Shown: piece by piece, positions 41,622 to 50,541 of the stretch
Layout of the letters: the number at the start of each line of letters is the position of its first letter
Position numbering within the stretch: position 1 is the stretch's first letter
Assembly (NCBI RefSeq): GCF_000723885.1
Contig: NZ_CCDG010000021.1
Location: forward strand, 186,001-250,000
Direction of reading: 5' to 3'
DNA length: 64,000 nt
Origin: Paenibacillus camerounensis
GTDB taxonomy: Bacteria; Bacillota; Bacilli; Paenibacillales; Paenibacillaceae
The notes under the pieces: generated by a model
Told to the model about the DNA's origin: nothing
The model's input: the letters and a program-made list of their open reading frames with translations, nothing else
The model's database searches: none
Program-made: the position numbers and the translations under genes

Positions 41622-42296
41622 TTATACCGAAAAACGGTACCCCACACCCCTGACGCTGACGATAAGCGACTCCCCTGTGCGGTCCTGTAATTTGTCACGA
41701 AGCATTTTAACCGTAACATCCACGTTTTTATAGGAAACTTCACTTTCAACCCCCCATACACGATCCAAAATGACTTCTCTTGTCAGCACGTTACCGGTAT
41801 TTTGCAGAAAAAAATCCAGCAGCTGATACTCTCTAGGACTAAGGTAAATCTCTTCATCATCTCTCATCAGCTTTCGTGAAGTCCGGTTCAAGCTAAACAT
41901 CCCGAACGGGATGATCTCTGAATGGATGGGGGCAAAATTGCGTCTCATCAATGTGCGGATCCGTGCCAGCAATTCTTCCATTTCAAACGGTTTGGTCAGA
42001 TAATCATCAGCACCGGCGTCGAGTCCCAGTATTTTATCCTGTAGCGCATCTTTTGCAGTCAGTAAAAGAATAGCTTTGGCGTAGTCCTGTGTTCTTAAGC
42101 TCTTACACACATCGATTCCGTCCATCAGGGGCATCATCCAGTCGAGAATGACAACGTCATAGGCTGCGCCTAAGGCATATTCAAGAGCATCCTGGCCGTT
42201 GTCTACCCATTCCACATGATACCCGCCCTTTTTCTCGAGCACATATTTAATAAGCTTTCCCAGCTTTTTATCATCTTCAGCAAGCAGAATATTCAT
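41622..42296 (-). CDS. OmpR/PhoB-family response regulator
   Basis: A 224-residue regulator with a complete receiver (E7, D8, D9; phosphoacceptor D52 in VVILDWMMPLMDG; KPF) and a winged-helix DNA-binding domain (YLSPREYQLLDFFLQNTGNV, VDVTVKMLRDKL, VSVRGVGYRF). It is followed after four bases by its sensor kinase. Probable targets are the pspA unit and the genes near it. Confidence 0.93.
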   Translation of the reverse strand: MNILLAEDDKKLGKLIKYVLEKKGGYHVEWVDNGQDALEYALGAAYDVVILDWMMPLMDGIDVCKSLRTQDYAKAILLLTAKDALQDKILGLDAGADDYLTKPFEMEELLARIRTLMRRNFAPIHSEIIPFGMFSLNRTSRKLMRDDEEIYLSPREYQLLDFFLQNTGNVLTREVILDRVWGVESEVSYKNVDVTVKMLRDKLQDRTGESLIVSVRGVGYRFSV

Positions 42297-42386
42297 GTTA
42301 CCTTCACCACCAAATGCATAATAGGATTATGATACCACAGTAAAATAAAAATGTAGTAAAGGCATGTGTGCCTGTACTGAAATACC

Positions 42387-42442
42387 AAAAAACTCCCCAT
42401 GCAGGCGCAGGTTTACTGGTTCACCTGATTGCCTGTGGGGAG
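42387..42442 (-). terminator. Strong rho-independent terminator of the fec-type operon
   Basis: CTCCCCA and TGGGGAG close an extended two-step stem (inner pairs GCAGGC/GCCTG and CAGGT/ACCTG) at 42393-42442, followed on the minus strand by six T (42392-42387). It lies 25 bases after the binding-protein stop. Confidence 0.8.
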
Positions 42443-42467
42443 CGCACACTATAATTCTGATTATCTG

Positions 42468-43439
42468 TTATTTACTGAAAAGCTGCTCTGCATCATCGAG
42501 AGCCATACTATGTCCAATCGAGGAATAATCGAGCCACTTTTGCCCGTCCAGAATGTAGACATGATTGTTTTTGACTGCCTTCAGGTTTTGCCAGATCGGA
42601 TTTTTGGTCATTTCTTCATAATTGCTTTTTGCCACATCACCCGTGCTGATAATCACAAAGATGGCATCGGCATCAAAGTCCGGCAGCACTTCCTTGGAGA
42701 TCACCTGATAAGGCTCATCTGCAGGGATCTTCTCGACCCCGTCAGCCATCTTCAGCTTCAAATCCTCGAACATAATCGGACCGAGCGGACGTCTGGTTCC
42801 CATAACACGCAACTCTTTTGCCGTCATGCGAATGGCCATTACCTTAGCATCTGCACCAAGCTCATTTGTGATCAAGCCGCTTACCCGTTCTGCTTTTACT
42901 TTATAATCCTGAATAAAAGCTTCCGCTTCCTGCTCCTTACCAACATGTTCGGCAATGCGCTTCAGATGATCTGCCCAGGTGCCGCTGTCCATGTCGATCG
43001 TAACGGTTGGTGCGATTTTTTCGAATTTGGCCAGGTCGTCCCCGGAGTACACTTCATCGATATAGATCACGTCAGGTTTCAGAGCAAGCACAGCCTCCAT
43101 ATCCGGATCGGTCACTACACCGAATTTCGCTGCTCCCTGCAGCCGGTCAGCCACATGGGGCAGGAAATCCTTCACATCCCCGCCTACAACGGAGCCTGCA
43201 GGAGTAATCCCGAGAGCCAGCAGATTGTTGGTGATGTGAATCGACATCGAGGCAATCTTGGCATTTGGATCGTGGGCAATAACATCTGCTGCCGATTCAG
43301 CAGCTTCCGTTGGTGCCGCAGATGCTTCCGCAGACGGTGAAGCCGCCGCAGAGGAATCTGCTGTATTGTTAGATTGCCCGCAAGCGGATAGTACAGCAAG
43401 CAACAGGATGGATACGAGCATTAAGGTTATCTTTTTCAT
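42468..43439 (-). CDS. Iron-siderophore-binding lipoprotein (FecB/FhuD type)
   Basis: A 323-residue lipoprotein. Signal peptide ends in LLAVLSACGQS with C20 lipidated, then a Ser/Ala-rich linker. The class III binding-protein fold shows ITNNLLALGITPAGSV, LALKPDVIYIDEVYSG and the long connecting helix. The start at 43439 is chosen over the upstream in-frame codons because the signal peptide begins there. It is the last gene of a Fur-boxed operon after two permeases. No ATPase is present, so it would share one such as a YusV-type protein. The siderophore cannot be told from sequence. Confidence 0.9.
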   Translation of the reverse strand: MKKITLMLVSILLLAVLSACGQSNNTADSSAAASPSAEASAAPTEAAESAADVIAHDPNAKIASMSIHITNNLLALGITPAGSVVGGDVKDFLPHVADRLQGAAKFGVVTDPDMEAVLALKPDVIYIDEVYSGDDLAKFEKIAPTVTIDMDSGTWADHLKRIAEHVGKEQEAEAFIQDYKVKAERVSGLITNELGADAKVMAIRMTAKELRVMGTRRPLGPIMFEDLKLKMADGVEKIPADEPYQVISKEVLPDFDADAIFVIISTGDVAKSNYEEMTKNPIWQNLKAVKNNHVYILDGQKWLDYSSIGHSMALDDAEQLFSK

Positions 43440-43479
43440 ATGAATTCTATACCCCCGAGTAGTTATTGAATGTAGTAAA

Positions 43480-44511
43480 TCAGTTTTTTGTTTTAAATAA
43501 AAGATATAAGAAGTATGGCCCGCCAATCGCGGCCACAACGACACCTGCCGGAATCGCATTGGGCCGGAAAATCGAGCGGCCGACTGTATCGGCCGTGACC
43601 AGTATGAGCAGACCAATCAGCGCTGCTACCGGCAAAAAATAGCGGTGCTGCGGTCCGGCCAGCCGTTTGGCGATATGAGGCGCGACCAGGCCGATAAATC
43701 CGACCCCCCCGGCCACTGAGACGCTTGCACATGACAGTGCAACCGCCATACCCAGCAGCACCAGCCTTTCACGGGTCACATGGTTCCCGACACTATAGGC
43801 TATTTCATCGCCTAGCACGAAGATATCCAGCGCTTTTGACCGGCTGTAAATGACCGGAACAAGCACAGCAATCCATGGCAGCAGCGCCCATACATGAATC
43901 CAGTCCCTGCCCCATACACTTCCGGCAAGCCAGCGCGCAGTAAAAGCGTAGGTCTCCTCATCCAGCTTCAAGGACAATAGCAGGGTAACAGCACTTATTC
44001 CTGCAGCGACGGCAATTCCTACGAGAATCAGTCTTATAGGCAGGATTCCCCGGTGGCGATCATAAGCGAACATAAAGATAATTAGTGCGCTGAGAACACC
44101 TCCGATAAAGGTGAACAGCGGGATCAGCACTGCCATTGGTCCGTCCATGGAGCGGAAAAAGGAAACGAAAATAATCAGTCCGAGCGCAGCTCCTGTATTG
44201 ATTCCAAGAATGCCGGGATCAGCCAAGGAATTCCGTGTAGAACCTTGGAACACGGCGCCTGAGATTCCAAGCCCGATGCCGGCCAGCATGGTCACGATGA
44301 TTCGCGGCATCCGGTAATCAAACAGGATCATCTGCTCTTCACTTGTGCCGTAACCGAACAGCGTTTTCCACACAGTCAGCGGAGCCAGGGAGATCGAGCC
44401 AGTGTTCAGGCTGATCAATATCACGGTTATGGCCAGCAGAAGCAGAGCTGTACTAACAGTCAGAGCACGCCGGGCCCTCTTTTTCTCCACTTGAGCCATG
44501 TTCAGGTTCAT
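43480..44511 (-). CDS. Siderophore ABC transporter permease (FecCD family)
   Basis: A permease of about 343 residues with some ten membrane helices. Family signatures: RMPRIIVTMLAGIGLGISGAVFQ, NSLADPGILGINTGAALG, GFIGLVAPHIAKRLAGPQHR and AIPAGVVVAAIGGPYFLYLL. It starts one base after the stop of the companion permease (GGGAGGGATC ahead), so the two are coupled. It forms the import channel with 44513 for the lipoprotein at 42468. Confidence 0.93.
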   Translation of the reverse strand: MNLNMAQVEKKRARRALTVSTALLLLAITVILISLNTGSISLAPLTVWKTLFGYGTSEEQMILFDYRMPRIIVTMLAGIGLGISGAVFQGSTRNSLADPGILGINTGAALGLIIFVSFFRSMDGPMAVLIPLFTFIGGVLSALIIFMFAYDRHRGILPIRLILVGIAVAAGISAVTLLLSLKLDEETYAFTARWLAGSVWGRDWIHVWALLPWIAVLVPVIYSRSKALDIFVLGDEIAYSVGNHVTRERLVLLGMAVALSCASVSVAGGVGFIGLVAPHIAKRLAGPQHRYFLPVAALIGLLILVTADTVGRSIFRPNAIPAGVVVAAIGGPYFLYLLFKTKN

Positions 44512-44512
44512 C

Positions 44513-45517
44513 TTATAGATCCCTCCCTTCTTTGCGGGCAAGATACAGGAAGAAGGGAACTCCGACCATGGCTACCATAGCACCGATGGCGAATTCCTGC
44601 GGCGGATTAACCATCCGCGAGGCAAAGTCCGCCCAGACCAGCAGGATCGCCCCGAGCAATGCGGAAAACGGAATGATGATCCGGTAATCGACCCCGAGCA
44701 GTCGCCGGGCAATATGCGGCACAACCAATCCGACAAAGCTGATGGAGCCGGCAACCGCCACAGAGGAACCCGCCAGAATCACGGCTGCAGTTAAACCGAG
44801 AATGCGGATACGGTTTGTATGTACGCCCAGATTAACCGCTGTTTCCTCCCCAAGTGACATAAAGGTAATGGGCCGGCCCATTACAGTAGCCCACAGGACT
44901 ACAGCTATCACGACAGGTGTAAGAATCCGCAGATGGTCCCAGCTTACACCTGCGACACCTCCGGCATACCAGAAGGCCAAATCCTGGCTCAGAGCAAAAT
45001 AAATCGCAATACCTGTACTGAGCGAGTGAAGAATGGCTGCAACGACGGCACCGGCAATCGTTAACCTTAAGGAGGTCAGCCCTCCTGGTGTCGAAGCACC
45101 AAGCAGGACAATGAATACTGTAGTCAGGGCGGCACCTGCAAAGGAAAACAAAATAAGTCCCCAATATGACATCCCTGGTACAATGGCAAAGCAAAGCGCC
45201 ACGGCAAAAGCAGAACCGGCATTTACGCCCAGGATCCCGCTGTCGGCCAGCGGATTGCGTGTTACTCCCTGCATCACTGTTCCGGCTACCGCGAAGGCCA
45301 TCCCGGTCACGACAGCTCCCAGCACCCGCGGCAGCCGCAGATCATGGACGATCTGATGCGGGGTTAGCGTGGTGTCGTAGTGAAAAACCGCGGCCCACAC
45401 CGTCTGAAGCGTTAATTCCTTGGCGCCGAAGGAAACGGCCAGAAAGATGGAGACTGCCAATCCGGCAGCGGCGGCAATAAACCATAGAATGATTAAGATT
45501 CTTGAATGTAATTTCAT
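44513..45517 (-). CDS. Siderophore ABC transporter permease (FecCD family)
   Basis: A 334-residue permease with the FecCD pattern: DLRLPRVLGAVVTGMAFAVAGT, NPLADSGILGVNAGSAFAVA, SFVGLVVPHIARRLLGVDYR, AIGAMVAMVGVPFFLYL. It is the first gene of the operon and lies about 50 bases below a perfect Fur box, so it should be expressed under iron limitation. Confidence 0.93.
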   Translation of the reverse strand: MKLHSRILIILWFIAAAAGLAVSIFLAVSFGAKELTLQTVWAAVFHYDTTLTPHQIVHDLRLPRVLGAVVTGMAFAVAGTVMQGVTRNPLADSGILGVNAGSAFAVALCFAIVPGMSYWGLILFSFAGAALTTVFIVLLGASTPGGLTSLRLTIAGAVVAAILHSLSTGIAIYFALSQDLAFWYAGGVAGVSWDHLRILTPVVIAVVLWATVMGRPITFMSLGEETAVNLGVHTNRIRILGLTAAVILAGSSVAVAGSISFVGLVVPHIARRLLGVDYRIIIPFSALLGAILLVWADFASRMVNPPQEFAIGAMVAMVGVPFFLYLARKEGRDL

Positions 45518-45565
45518 AGGACTGCGCTCAGATAGGCTCCTCCTTTTTCTGTGGTTCCATGATTA

Positions 45566-45580
45566 TGATAATCATTATCA
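45566..45580. promoter_or_regulatory. Perfect Fur box
   Basis: TGATAATCATTATCA is an exact 7-1-7 Fur box. It lies between the Btr-type regulator gene and the permease operon that starts at 45517, in the position expected for iron repression of that operon. Confidence 0.9.
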
Positions 45581-45644
45581 CTTATTATAATTACCTTTTT
45601 AAATAGGTACATGCCGATATCCAAGATGCTAATATGGACATTTT

Positions 45645-47285
45645 TTAGATCTGCTCCCGCAGGCTGGAGGATTGGGTCAGCAGTCTTACTGCCTCCTCCA
45701 TCTGCTGGTTTATCACATGAGGGGCATAGACCAGCCATTTCTCCCAATCGATAAAAAAGAACCGTTTGCTGCGGATGGCCGAATGCTGCCCCCAGGCCGG
45801 ATTATCCCTCTGCCAAGCACGGATACGCTGCTTGTCCCCTTCTGTCTCCACGGCAAAAAAGAGGAAATCACAGTCATAGTCCTTCAGCTCATCCGGAGTA
45901 ATCGCCGTCCAGTTGAAGCCGGTGCCTGCGGGATACAGATCCATTTGTGCCTGTATCCGCTCGGGCGGCGTAAGCTGAAGGGAACGATAAAGAGCGTGGC
46001 CGACATTCCTTGCCCCGTACATCCGCAGCTCATGTTCGCGGCAGACACATACTCCGACCGTTCCAGATCCCGTTATCGGGCGCAGAGCCTTGCGCAGGTT
46101 CTGCGCCTTGCGCTCATGGGATTCCAGCCATTTGACAGCTTCTTCCTCCCGGTTCACAAGCTCCCCGATCTTCAGCAGATGTGTATATACATCCTGGCTG
46201 ACCCAGGGAATGGCTACTACCGGCGCTATATCGTTGATATGTTCCCTGGCTTTGGACAGCACATTATCCTTGCATAGAATCAGGTCCGGCTGCTCCAGCA
46301 GAAAGTCCTCCCGGCTGATTCCCCAGGGATCAGTGGCATGTTCAGGCAATGTCAGGTTTTTGGTAATCAGGGAGAGATGGCGGTGCAGCTGCGCTGCGCA
46401 GGGCTTTATCCCTAGTGTGTACAGATGGTCAGTGTAGGCTGCAGACAGCGAAATGACTTTTTTATCGTGATTCTTGGAATACATTCTCGGGGAGCAACCG
46501 CTGGTCTCTTTAAACCGCCGGCTGAAATAGAATTCATCCTTGTATCCTACCTCCGCTGCGATTTCCTTTACAGGCTTCTCTGTTAACAAGAGCATTTCTT
46601 TCGCCCTGTTCACCCGCAGGTGGGTTAGAAAAGAAACCGGTGATTTATCCATGGTCTGCTTAAAAACCTGAGAATAATAAGAAGGATGAAGCCGGGCCAT
46701 GTCGGCCAGCTGGTCGATTCTAATATCCTCCTGGTAATGGTTTTGCAGATAATTCAGAGTCAGCTTTAGTCTCAGATCTATATCGTTTGAGGCAGGCCCG
46801 GCATAACGTAAAAGTCCATCCAGCATATCGTGCAGATATTGCTGGCTCAAGAACGGGTTCTGCATACGCCACAGCTGGCCTTCGGCAACCAGAAGATTGA
46901 ACAGCTGTTTGAACTGGCTGCCGCCGATCCGGATATAGCCCTGGAGAGGAAAGCCGGTTTCACGCTGATATTCTCTGGAATTCCGTTCCTTTTTGAACAT
47001 CCTGTAGATGTCAAAAGCGATCCAGAACAGCTGCAGCTCCTCTCCGCTGCTGGCGGTGAGCTTAAGGCTGGTTTCCGGAGGATACATATAGAGGGCATCC
47101 CGCTCAAGCTTAAGCGTCTGCCCGTTAACGTTCAGCTCTCCTTTTCCGCGGGCTATGTATAGGAGCGTATGATGCTCCAAAGGCTGTCCTTCCGCCCATT
47201 TAGGGACAACAGAAGCCTGCCAGGCTTCCGCAATTTCATAAAAAATCCCGTTTAGAAAGGAACTGCTCTTCACCGTTGCTAACAT
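45645..47285 (-). CDS. Btr-type regulator: AraC domain fused to a siderophore-binding domain
   Basis: A 546-residue protein with an N-terminal cupin-like part (1-130), an AraC double helix-turn-helix (about 165-260; IRIDQLADMARLHPSYYSQVF, VKEIAAEVGYKDEFYFSRRF) and a C-terminal class III binding-protein domain (about 265-546; FLLEQPDLILCKDNVLSKA, AITPDELKDYDCDFLFFAVE) without signal peptide. This is the layout of Bacillus Btr, which activates siderophore uptake genes when it binds the siderophore in the cytoplasm. It lies directly upstream of the permease operon, its most likely target, and has its own Fur-boxed promoter. Confidence 0.92.
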   Translation of the reverse strand: MLATVKSSSFLNGIFYEIAEAWQASVVPKWAEGQPLEHHTLLYIARGKGELNVNGQTLKLERDALYMYPPETSLKLTASSGEELQLFWIAFDIYRMFKKERNSREYQRETGFPLQGYIRIGGSQFKQLFNLLVAEGQLWRMQNPFLSQQYLHDMLDGLLRYAGPASNDIDLRLKLTLNYLQNHYQEDIRIDQLADMARLHPSYYSQVFKQTMDKSPVSFLTHLRVNRAKEMLLLTEKPVKEIAAEVGYKDEFYFSRRFKETSGCSPRMYSKNHDKKVISLSAAYTDHLYTLGIKPCAAQLHRHLSLITKNLTLPEHATDPWGISREDFLLEQPDLILCKDNVLSKAREHINDIAPVVAIPWVSQDVYTHLLKIGELVNREEEAVKWLESHERKAQNLRKALRPITGSGTVGVCVCREHELRMYGARNVGHALYRSLQLTPPERIQAQMDLYPAGTGFNWTAITPDELKDYDCDFLFFAVETEGDKQRIRAWQRDNPAWGQHSAIRSKRFFFIDWEKWLVYAPHVINQQMEEAVRLLTQSSSLREQI

Positions 47286-47348
47286 TGCATTGAAGCTCCC
47301 TTCTGTGTAAACCTGACGGGTTCATAAATCACTGACGATCAACTTAAA

Positions 47349-47371
47349 AACACTACCCCGCGGGTAGTGTT
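47349..47371 (-). terminator. Hairpin in the leader of the Btr-type gene
   Basis: AACACTACCC and GGGTAGTGTT form a perfect ten-bp stem with a CGC loop; on the minus strand TTT follows the stem. It lies 94 bases after the methyltransferase stop and 64 bases before the regulator start. It can be a terminator for the upstream operon, an attenuator for the regulator, or both. Confidence 0.55.
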
Positions 47372-47398
47372 AATGGACTAAAACAAGTCTGGAGATAA

Positions 47399-47442
47399 TG
47401 ATAATCACTATCAATTATATGAAATCTTCGGTTTACTGTCCA
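47399..47442 (-). promoter_or_regulatory. Fur-controlled promoter of the Btr-type regulator
   Basis: On the minus strand TGGACA (47442-47437) and TATAAT (47419-47414) are 17 bases apart. The Fur box TGATAATCACTATCA (47399-47413; one mismatch) follows directly, covering the transcription start region. Confidence 0.75.
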
Positions 47443-47464
47443 TATGTTTAAAATTGTGAGGAAT

Positions 47465-48229
47465 TTAAGGGCAGTCCCCTATAACCGAATAATATTTGCT
47501 AACGGATAAATAACGGCTCACCGGGTGCTCATAGTGCTCTTTAACAGCCGTTATCCAGCTTAAGTCCTGTGCAGATACATTAAGTAAGCCGGCTTGCCTC
47601 CAATATCCCGCGCTCTCATCCGGAGTCCGGATATTGGCTAAAGGTGCCGCTGAGGTCTGAAGAAGCTGTGCAGAATGAGCAGCAGGTTTCTTTTTGCTGA
47701 GCAAGTGTTTAGAGAACTCTGTTAGACCTGCCCTCCGCTTGCGGTGATCAAGGCGTCTCGTACTGTCAATAGCGGCAATTCTCCCGTTCTTCCCGGTAAG
47801 CAGGGCCCAGCGTTCCAGCACAGCTAACGGATCAGGCAGCAGCCAGAGCAGATTACGGCTTATGACCGCATCGATCTCACCCGGTGCAATCGGCGGATCG
47901 GCAACATCTCCAACCCGTACAGAAGCCATGGGATAAGGAGCCAAGCGCTGCTCTGCAAGTCTCGCGCGGCTCTCGGCGAACTCAACCGCTATCACCTCGT
48001 ATCCCAGCCGGGCTAAATATTCAGCGATGATCCCTGTTCCGCTGCCCATGTCGGCGATCCGCCGGATCACGCGTCCGCCTGCAGGCCGTTCAAGCAGAGG
48101 CGGCAAAGCGCCGAACCATACCGGATGTTCCCGGAAGCCCGCGCTGCCGCCAAGCCTGCTGTGGTCATCAAGGGACTCCCTTAGTCCTCTTGTATTCCAG
48201 TATTGTTGTACCTTATTACTTTGGGCCAA
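47465..48229 (-). CDS. Class I SAM-dependent methyltransferase
   Basis: A 254-residue methyltransferase. Motif I is ADMGSGTGIIAEYLA (about 59-73), followed by VIAVEFAESRARLAE, the acidic VRVGDVADPP and the post-II motif DAVISRNLLWLLPDP. No membrane segment. It is the last gene of the Fur-boxed operon that begins at 53622, 21 bases after FetB. Methyltransferases of this kind occur next to iron and metallophore transporters in several Bacillales, but the substrate cannot be read from the sequence. Confidence 0.82.
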   Translation of the reverse strand: MAQSNKVQQYWNTRGLRESLDDHSRLGGSAGFREHPVWFGALPPLLERPAGGRVIRRIADMGSGTGIIAEYLARLGYEVIAVEFAESRARLAEQRLAPYPMASVRVGDVADPPIAPGEIDAVISRNLLWLLPDPLAVLERWALLTGKNGRIAAIDSTRRLDHRKRRAGLTEFSKHLLSKKKPAAHSAQLLQTSAAPLANIRTPDESAGYWRQAGLLNVSAQDLSWITAVKEHYEHPVSRYLSVSKYYSVIGDCP

Positions 48230-48250
48230 TCCGATCCCTCCATATTGAGA

Positions 48251-49012
48251 TTATTTGTTAATTGCCGGTACCTTCAGCTGAAGTCCTGCTGTGAAGAATA
48301 ACCGGTAAATGAATACGCTTAGCAATATGCTTGTAATTGCAGCAGATGAAGTAAAGGAAAACACGATTAGAATCTGATACCGCACAGCAATGACCGGATT
48401 TGCTCCGGCAATAATCATTCCGGTCATCATCCCCGGCAGCTGGACGAGACCTACGGTTTTCATCCCGTCAATTGTAGGAATCATACTGAATTTTACTGCT
48501 CTTGTTCTGACTGTCTGGATGGCCTGCTTCGCAGTCGCCCCGAGTGACAATAACGTTTCAATCTCCCCTTTGTTCTGCTGCACCTCATGCTTAAACTGGT
48601 TGATGAACAAACCGGAGACGACCATAGCGCTTCCGATTGTCATACCGCTTATAGGAATGATGTATTGCGGGGTTGCCTCTATAATATGCAGGCCCAGCAG
48701 TATTCCCATCATCAGCATCTCGGAAGCAGATATAGCCACCGCAATCCGCCATAACAGTCCCGGCAGGCCCTTCCCCCGCTTGGCAGCGTTCCAGGAAGCA
48801 ACGCCAATCATAAAGATAATGATGAGTATAACAAAGAGCATATGCTCGGCATGAAAAATGAACTGGAGCACATAGCCGACAGCCAGCAGCTGAACAGCTG
48901 AGCGGACGGTTCCTATAGCGATGTCCTTTTCCAGTCCGAGCTTCTGCCAGATAGAGATCAGCATTGTGCCTATAACAAATAGCAGGGTAAAGCTAAGTGC
49001 CGTTAGGCTCAT
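48251..49012 (-). CDS. fetB: FetB/YbbM-type permease (UPF0014)
   Basis: About 253 residues with seven membrane helices; family blocks IGTVRSAVQLLAVGYVLQFI, PISGMTIGSAMVVSGLFINQF, LSLGATAKQAIQTVRTRAVK and VQLPGMMTGMIIAGANPVIA. In Escherichia coli FetAB exports iron and protects from peroxide. The start at 49012 is preferred because GGGGGAG is six bases ahead; it overlaps the end of the FetA gene by 20 bases. Its attachment to an iron-import operon is unusual. Confidence 0.88.
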   Translation of the reverse strand: MSLTALSFTLLFVIGTMLISIWQKLGLEKDIAIGTVRSAVQLLAVGYVLQFIFHAEHMLFVILIIIFMIGVASWNAAKRGKGLPGLLWRIAVAISASEMLMMGILLGLHIIEATPQYIIPISGMTIGSAMVVSGLFINQFKHEVQQNKGEIETLLSLGATAKQAIQTVRTRAVKFSMIPTIDGMKTVGLVQLPGMMTGMIIAGANPVIAVRYQILIVFSFTSSAAITSILLSVFIYRLFFTAGLQLKVPAINK

Positions 49013-49757
49013 TAGTGTCTCCCCCTTCCATGCTGCGTATATATTTCCGGGCCAGTTCCGCAACAGGCTCCTTAAACAGTACATCACTTTGCTGATCCTG
49101 CAGGCTCCCCTGGCTCATAACCCAGGTTCTGCTGCTAATCCTCCGGGCCTGCTCCAGATCGTGGGTAACCCAGAGGAAGGAGGTTCCTTCTTCCCGGTGC
49201 CGCTTGAGCAGAAGCGCTTCTACCAACTGTGAGCTGTTCATATCAAGTGAAGCTGTAATTTCATCCAGCAGCAGGATTTGCGGACGGAGCAGTAAGGAAC
49301 GAATTAGCGAGATGCGCTGCTTTTCCCCACCGGAGCAGTCTCCGGCGTTTTTACTGAGATCCAAATAATGAAGCCCCAGCTCCTCAATCAGCTTGGCAGC
49401 AAGCCCGGAGTTATATGGAGTTCCGTGAAGCTTACTGGTTAACCGGAGATTGTCCTCCACACTGCCGGGCAGCATTACGGCTTGCTGCGCCACATATGTC
49501 ACTGCCGTGCGCCACTGCCGGGAACTCATCGCCCTAAAGGATACACCATCCAAGATCAGGTCCCCTTCATCTGGGGCATCGAGCAGAGCCAGCATCCGGA
49601 GCAGAGTGCTTTTCCCCTGGCCTGATGCACCTATAACTGCTATTCGTTCTGGTCCTAAGAGTGCAGCATTGAGGTTTGAGAAGAGATATTTTGAAGGCCT
49701 GTCGCCGGCATCCCAATGGGTTTTGGCCAGATGATGTATTTCAAATGAACTGTTCAA
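48993..49757 (-). CDS. fetA: FetA/YbbL-type ABC ATPase
   Basis: About 254 residues. Walker A GASGQGKSTLLRML, Q-loop VAQQAVMLPGS, signature CSGGEKQRISL and Walker B ILLLDEITASLD are complete. The start is a TTG at 49757 with GGAGG eight bases ahead; the upstream in-frame ATG at 49811 would sit inside the preceding gene. Energises the FetB permease, which it overlaps. Base composition is higher in G+C than the ycl-like genes immediately upstream. Confidence 0.88.
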   Translation of the reverse strand: MNSSFEIHHLAKTHWDAGDRPSKYLFSNLNAALLGPERIAVIGASGQGKSTLLRMLALLDAPDEGDLILDGVSFRAMSSRQWRTAVTYVAQQAVMLPGSVEDNLRLTSKLHGTPYNSGLAAKLIEELGLHYLDLSKNAGDCSGGEKQRISLIRSLLLRPQILLLDEITASLDMNSSQLVEALLLKRHREEGTSFLWVTHDLEQARRISSRTWVMSQGSLQDQQSDVLFKEPVAELARKYIRSMEGGDTNEPNGT

Positions 49758-49788
49758 TACGAATCCTCCATTCGCTAAACAGCATGTG

Positions 49789-50541
49789 CTAATAAATCGC
49801 AATTGGACCATAAGGGCCAGCGATAATTTCTATTTTGGTTTCAAAAATATTCGTCAATACTTCTGGATTCATGACCTCTTCTACTGTTCCAAAAGCAGCG
49901 ATTTGACCATCCTTCATAGCACAGATTCGATCCGAGTATTTGGCTGCAAAATTAATATCATGCATCACAGTCAGAATGGTTCTTCCGAATTCATCAGCGG
50001 CATGCCGCAAATGCTCCATCATTTGAACAGATCGGGCAACATCAAGATTGTTCAGAGGCTCGTCCAAAAGTACATACTCAGTCTCTTGGCACAAAACCAT
50101 TGCTACATATGCCCGCTGTCTTTGACCGCCGGATAGCTCATCTAAATATCTGTTTTCGAGCTCAGTCAGGTCTAAAAAGTCGATATATTTAGATATAATA
50201 GCTTCATCTTCTTTAGTTAATCTTCCCTTGGAATAAGGAAAACGCCCAAATCCGGCCAGTTGCCGGACGGTGAGCCGTGTTACAAAATGATTTTCTTGCC
50301 GTAATATGGTCACGATTTTGGCTAAGTCTTTGGATTTGGTTGCTGAAACGTCCATATTGGCGATCGTAATCTGCCCCTCGTCTATATTCAGGAGTCTTCC
50401 AATCATCAAAAGCGTTGTAGATTTCCCTGCACCATTGGGACCAATTAAAGAGGTAAAACCAGCCTTTGGTATTTCAATATTGAGGGGTCCTATATTTACT
50501 GTATTACTGTATAACTTTCTGACATTATTAATCTTTATCAT
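49789..50541 (-). CDS. yclP: Siderophore ABC transporter ATPase (YclP type)
   Basis: A 250-residue FecE-family ATPase with Walker A GPNGAGKSTTLL, signature LSGGQRQRAYVAM and Walker B YVLLDEPLNNLD. The sequence order and the ending TKIEIIAGPYGPIAIY resemble Bacillus YclP, the ATPase of petrobactin uptake. It overlaps the permease gene upstream by four bases. The genes from here to 53622 are poorer in G+C than FetA/FetB that follow. Confidence 0.9.
   Translation of the reverse strand: MIKINNVRKLYSNTVNIGPLNIEIPKAGFTSLIGPNGAGKSTTLLMIGRLLNIDEGQITIANMDVSATKSKDLAKIVTILRQENHFVTRLTVRQLAGFGRFPYSKGRLTKEDEAIISKYIDFLDLTELENRYLDELSGGQRQRAYVAMVLCQETEYVLLDEPLNNLDVARSVQMMEHLRHAADEFGRTILTVMHDINFAAKYSDRICAMKDGQIAAFGTVEEVMNPEVLTNIFETKIEIIAGPYGPIAIY

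Noticed and set aside
42429-43340. Plus-strand open frame of 303 codons
   Set aside because: It overlaps the siderophore-binding lipoprotein gene and the operon terminator on the opposite strand and has no homology pattern.
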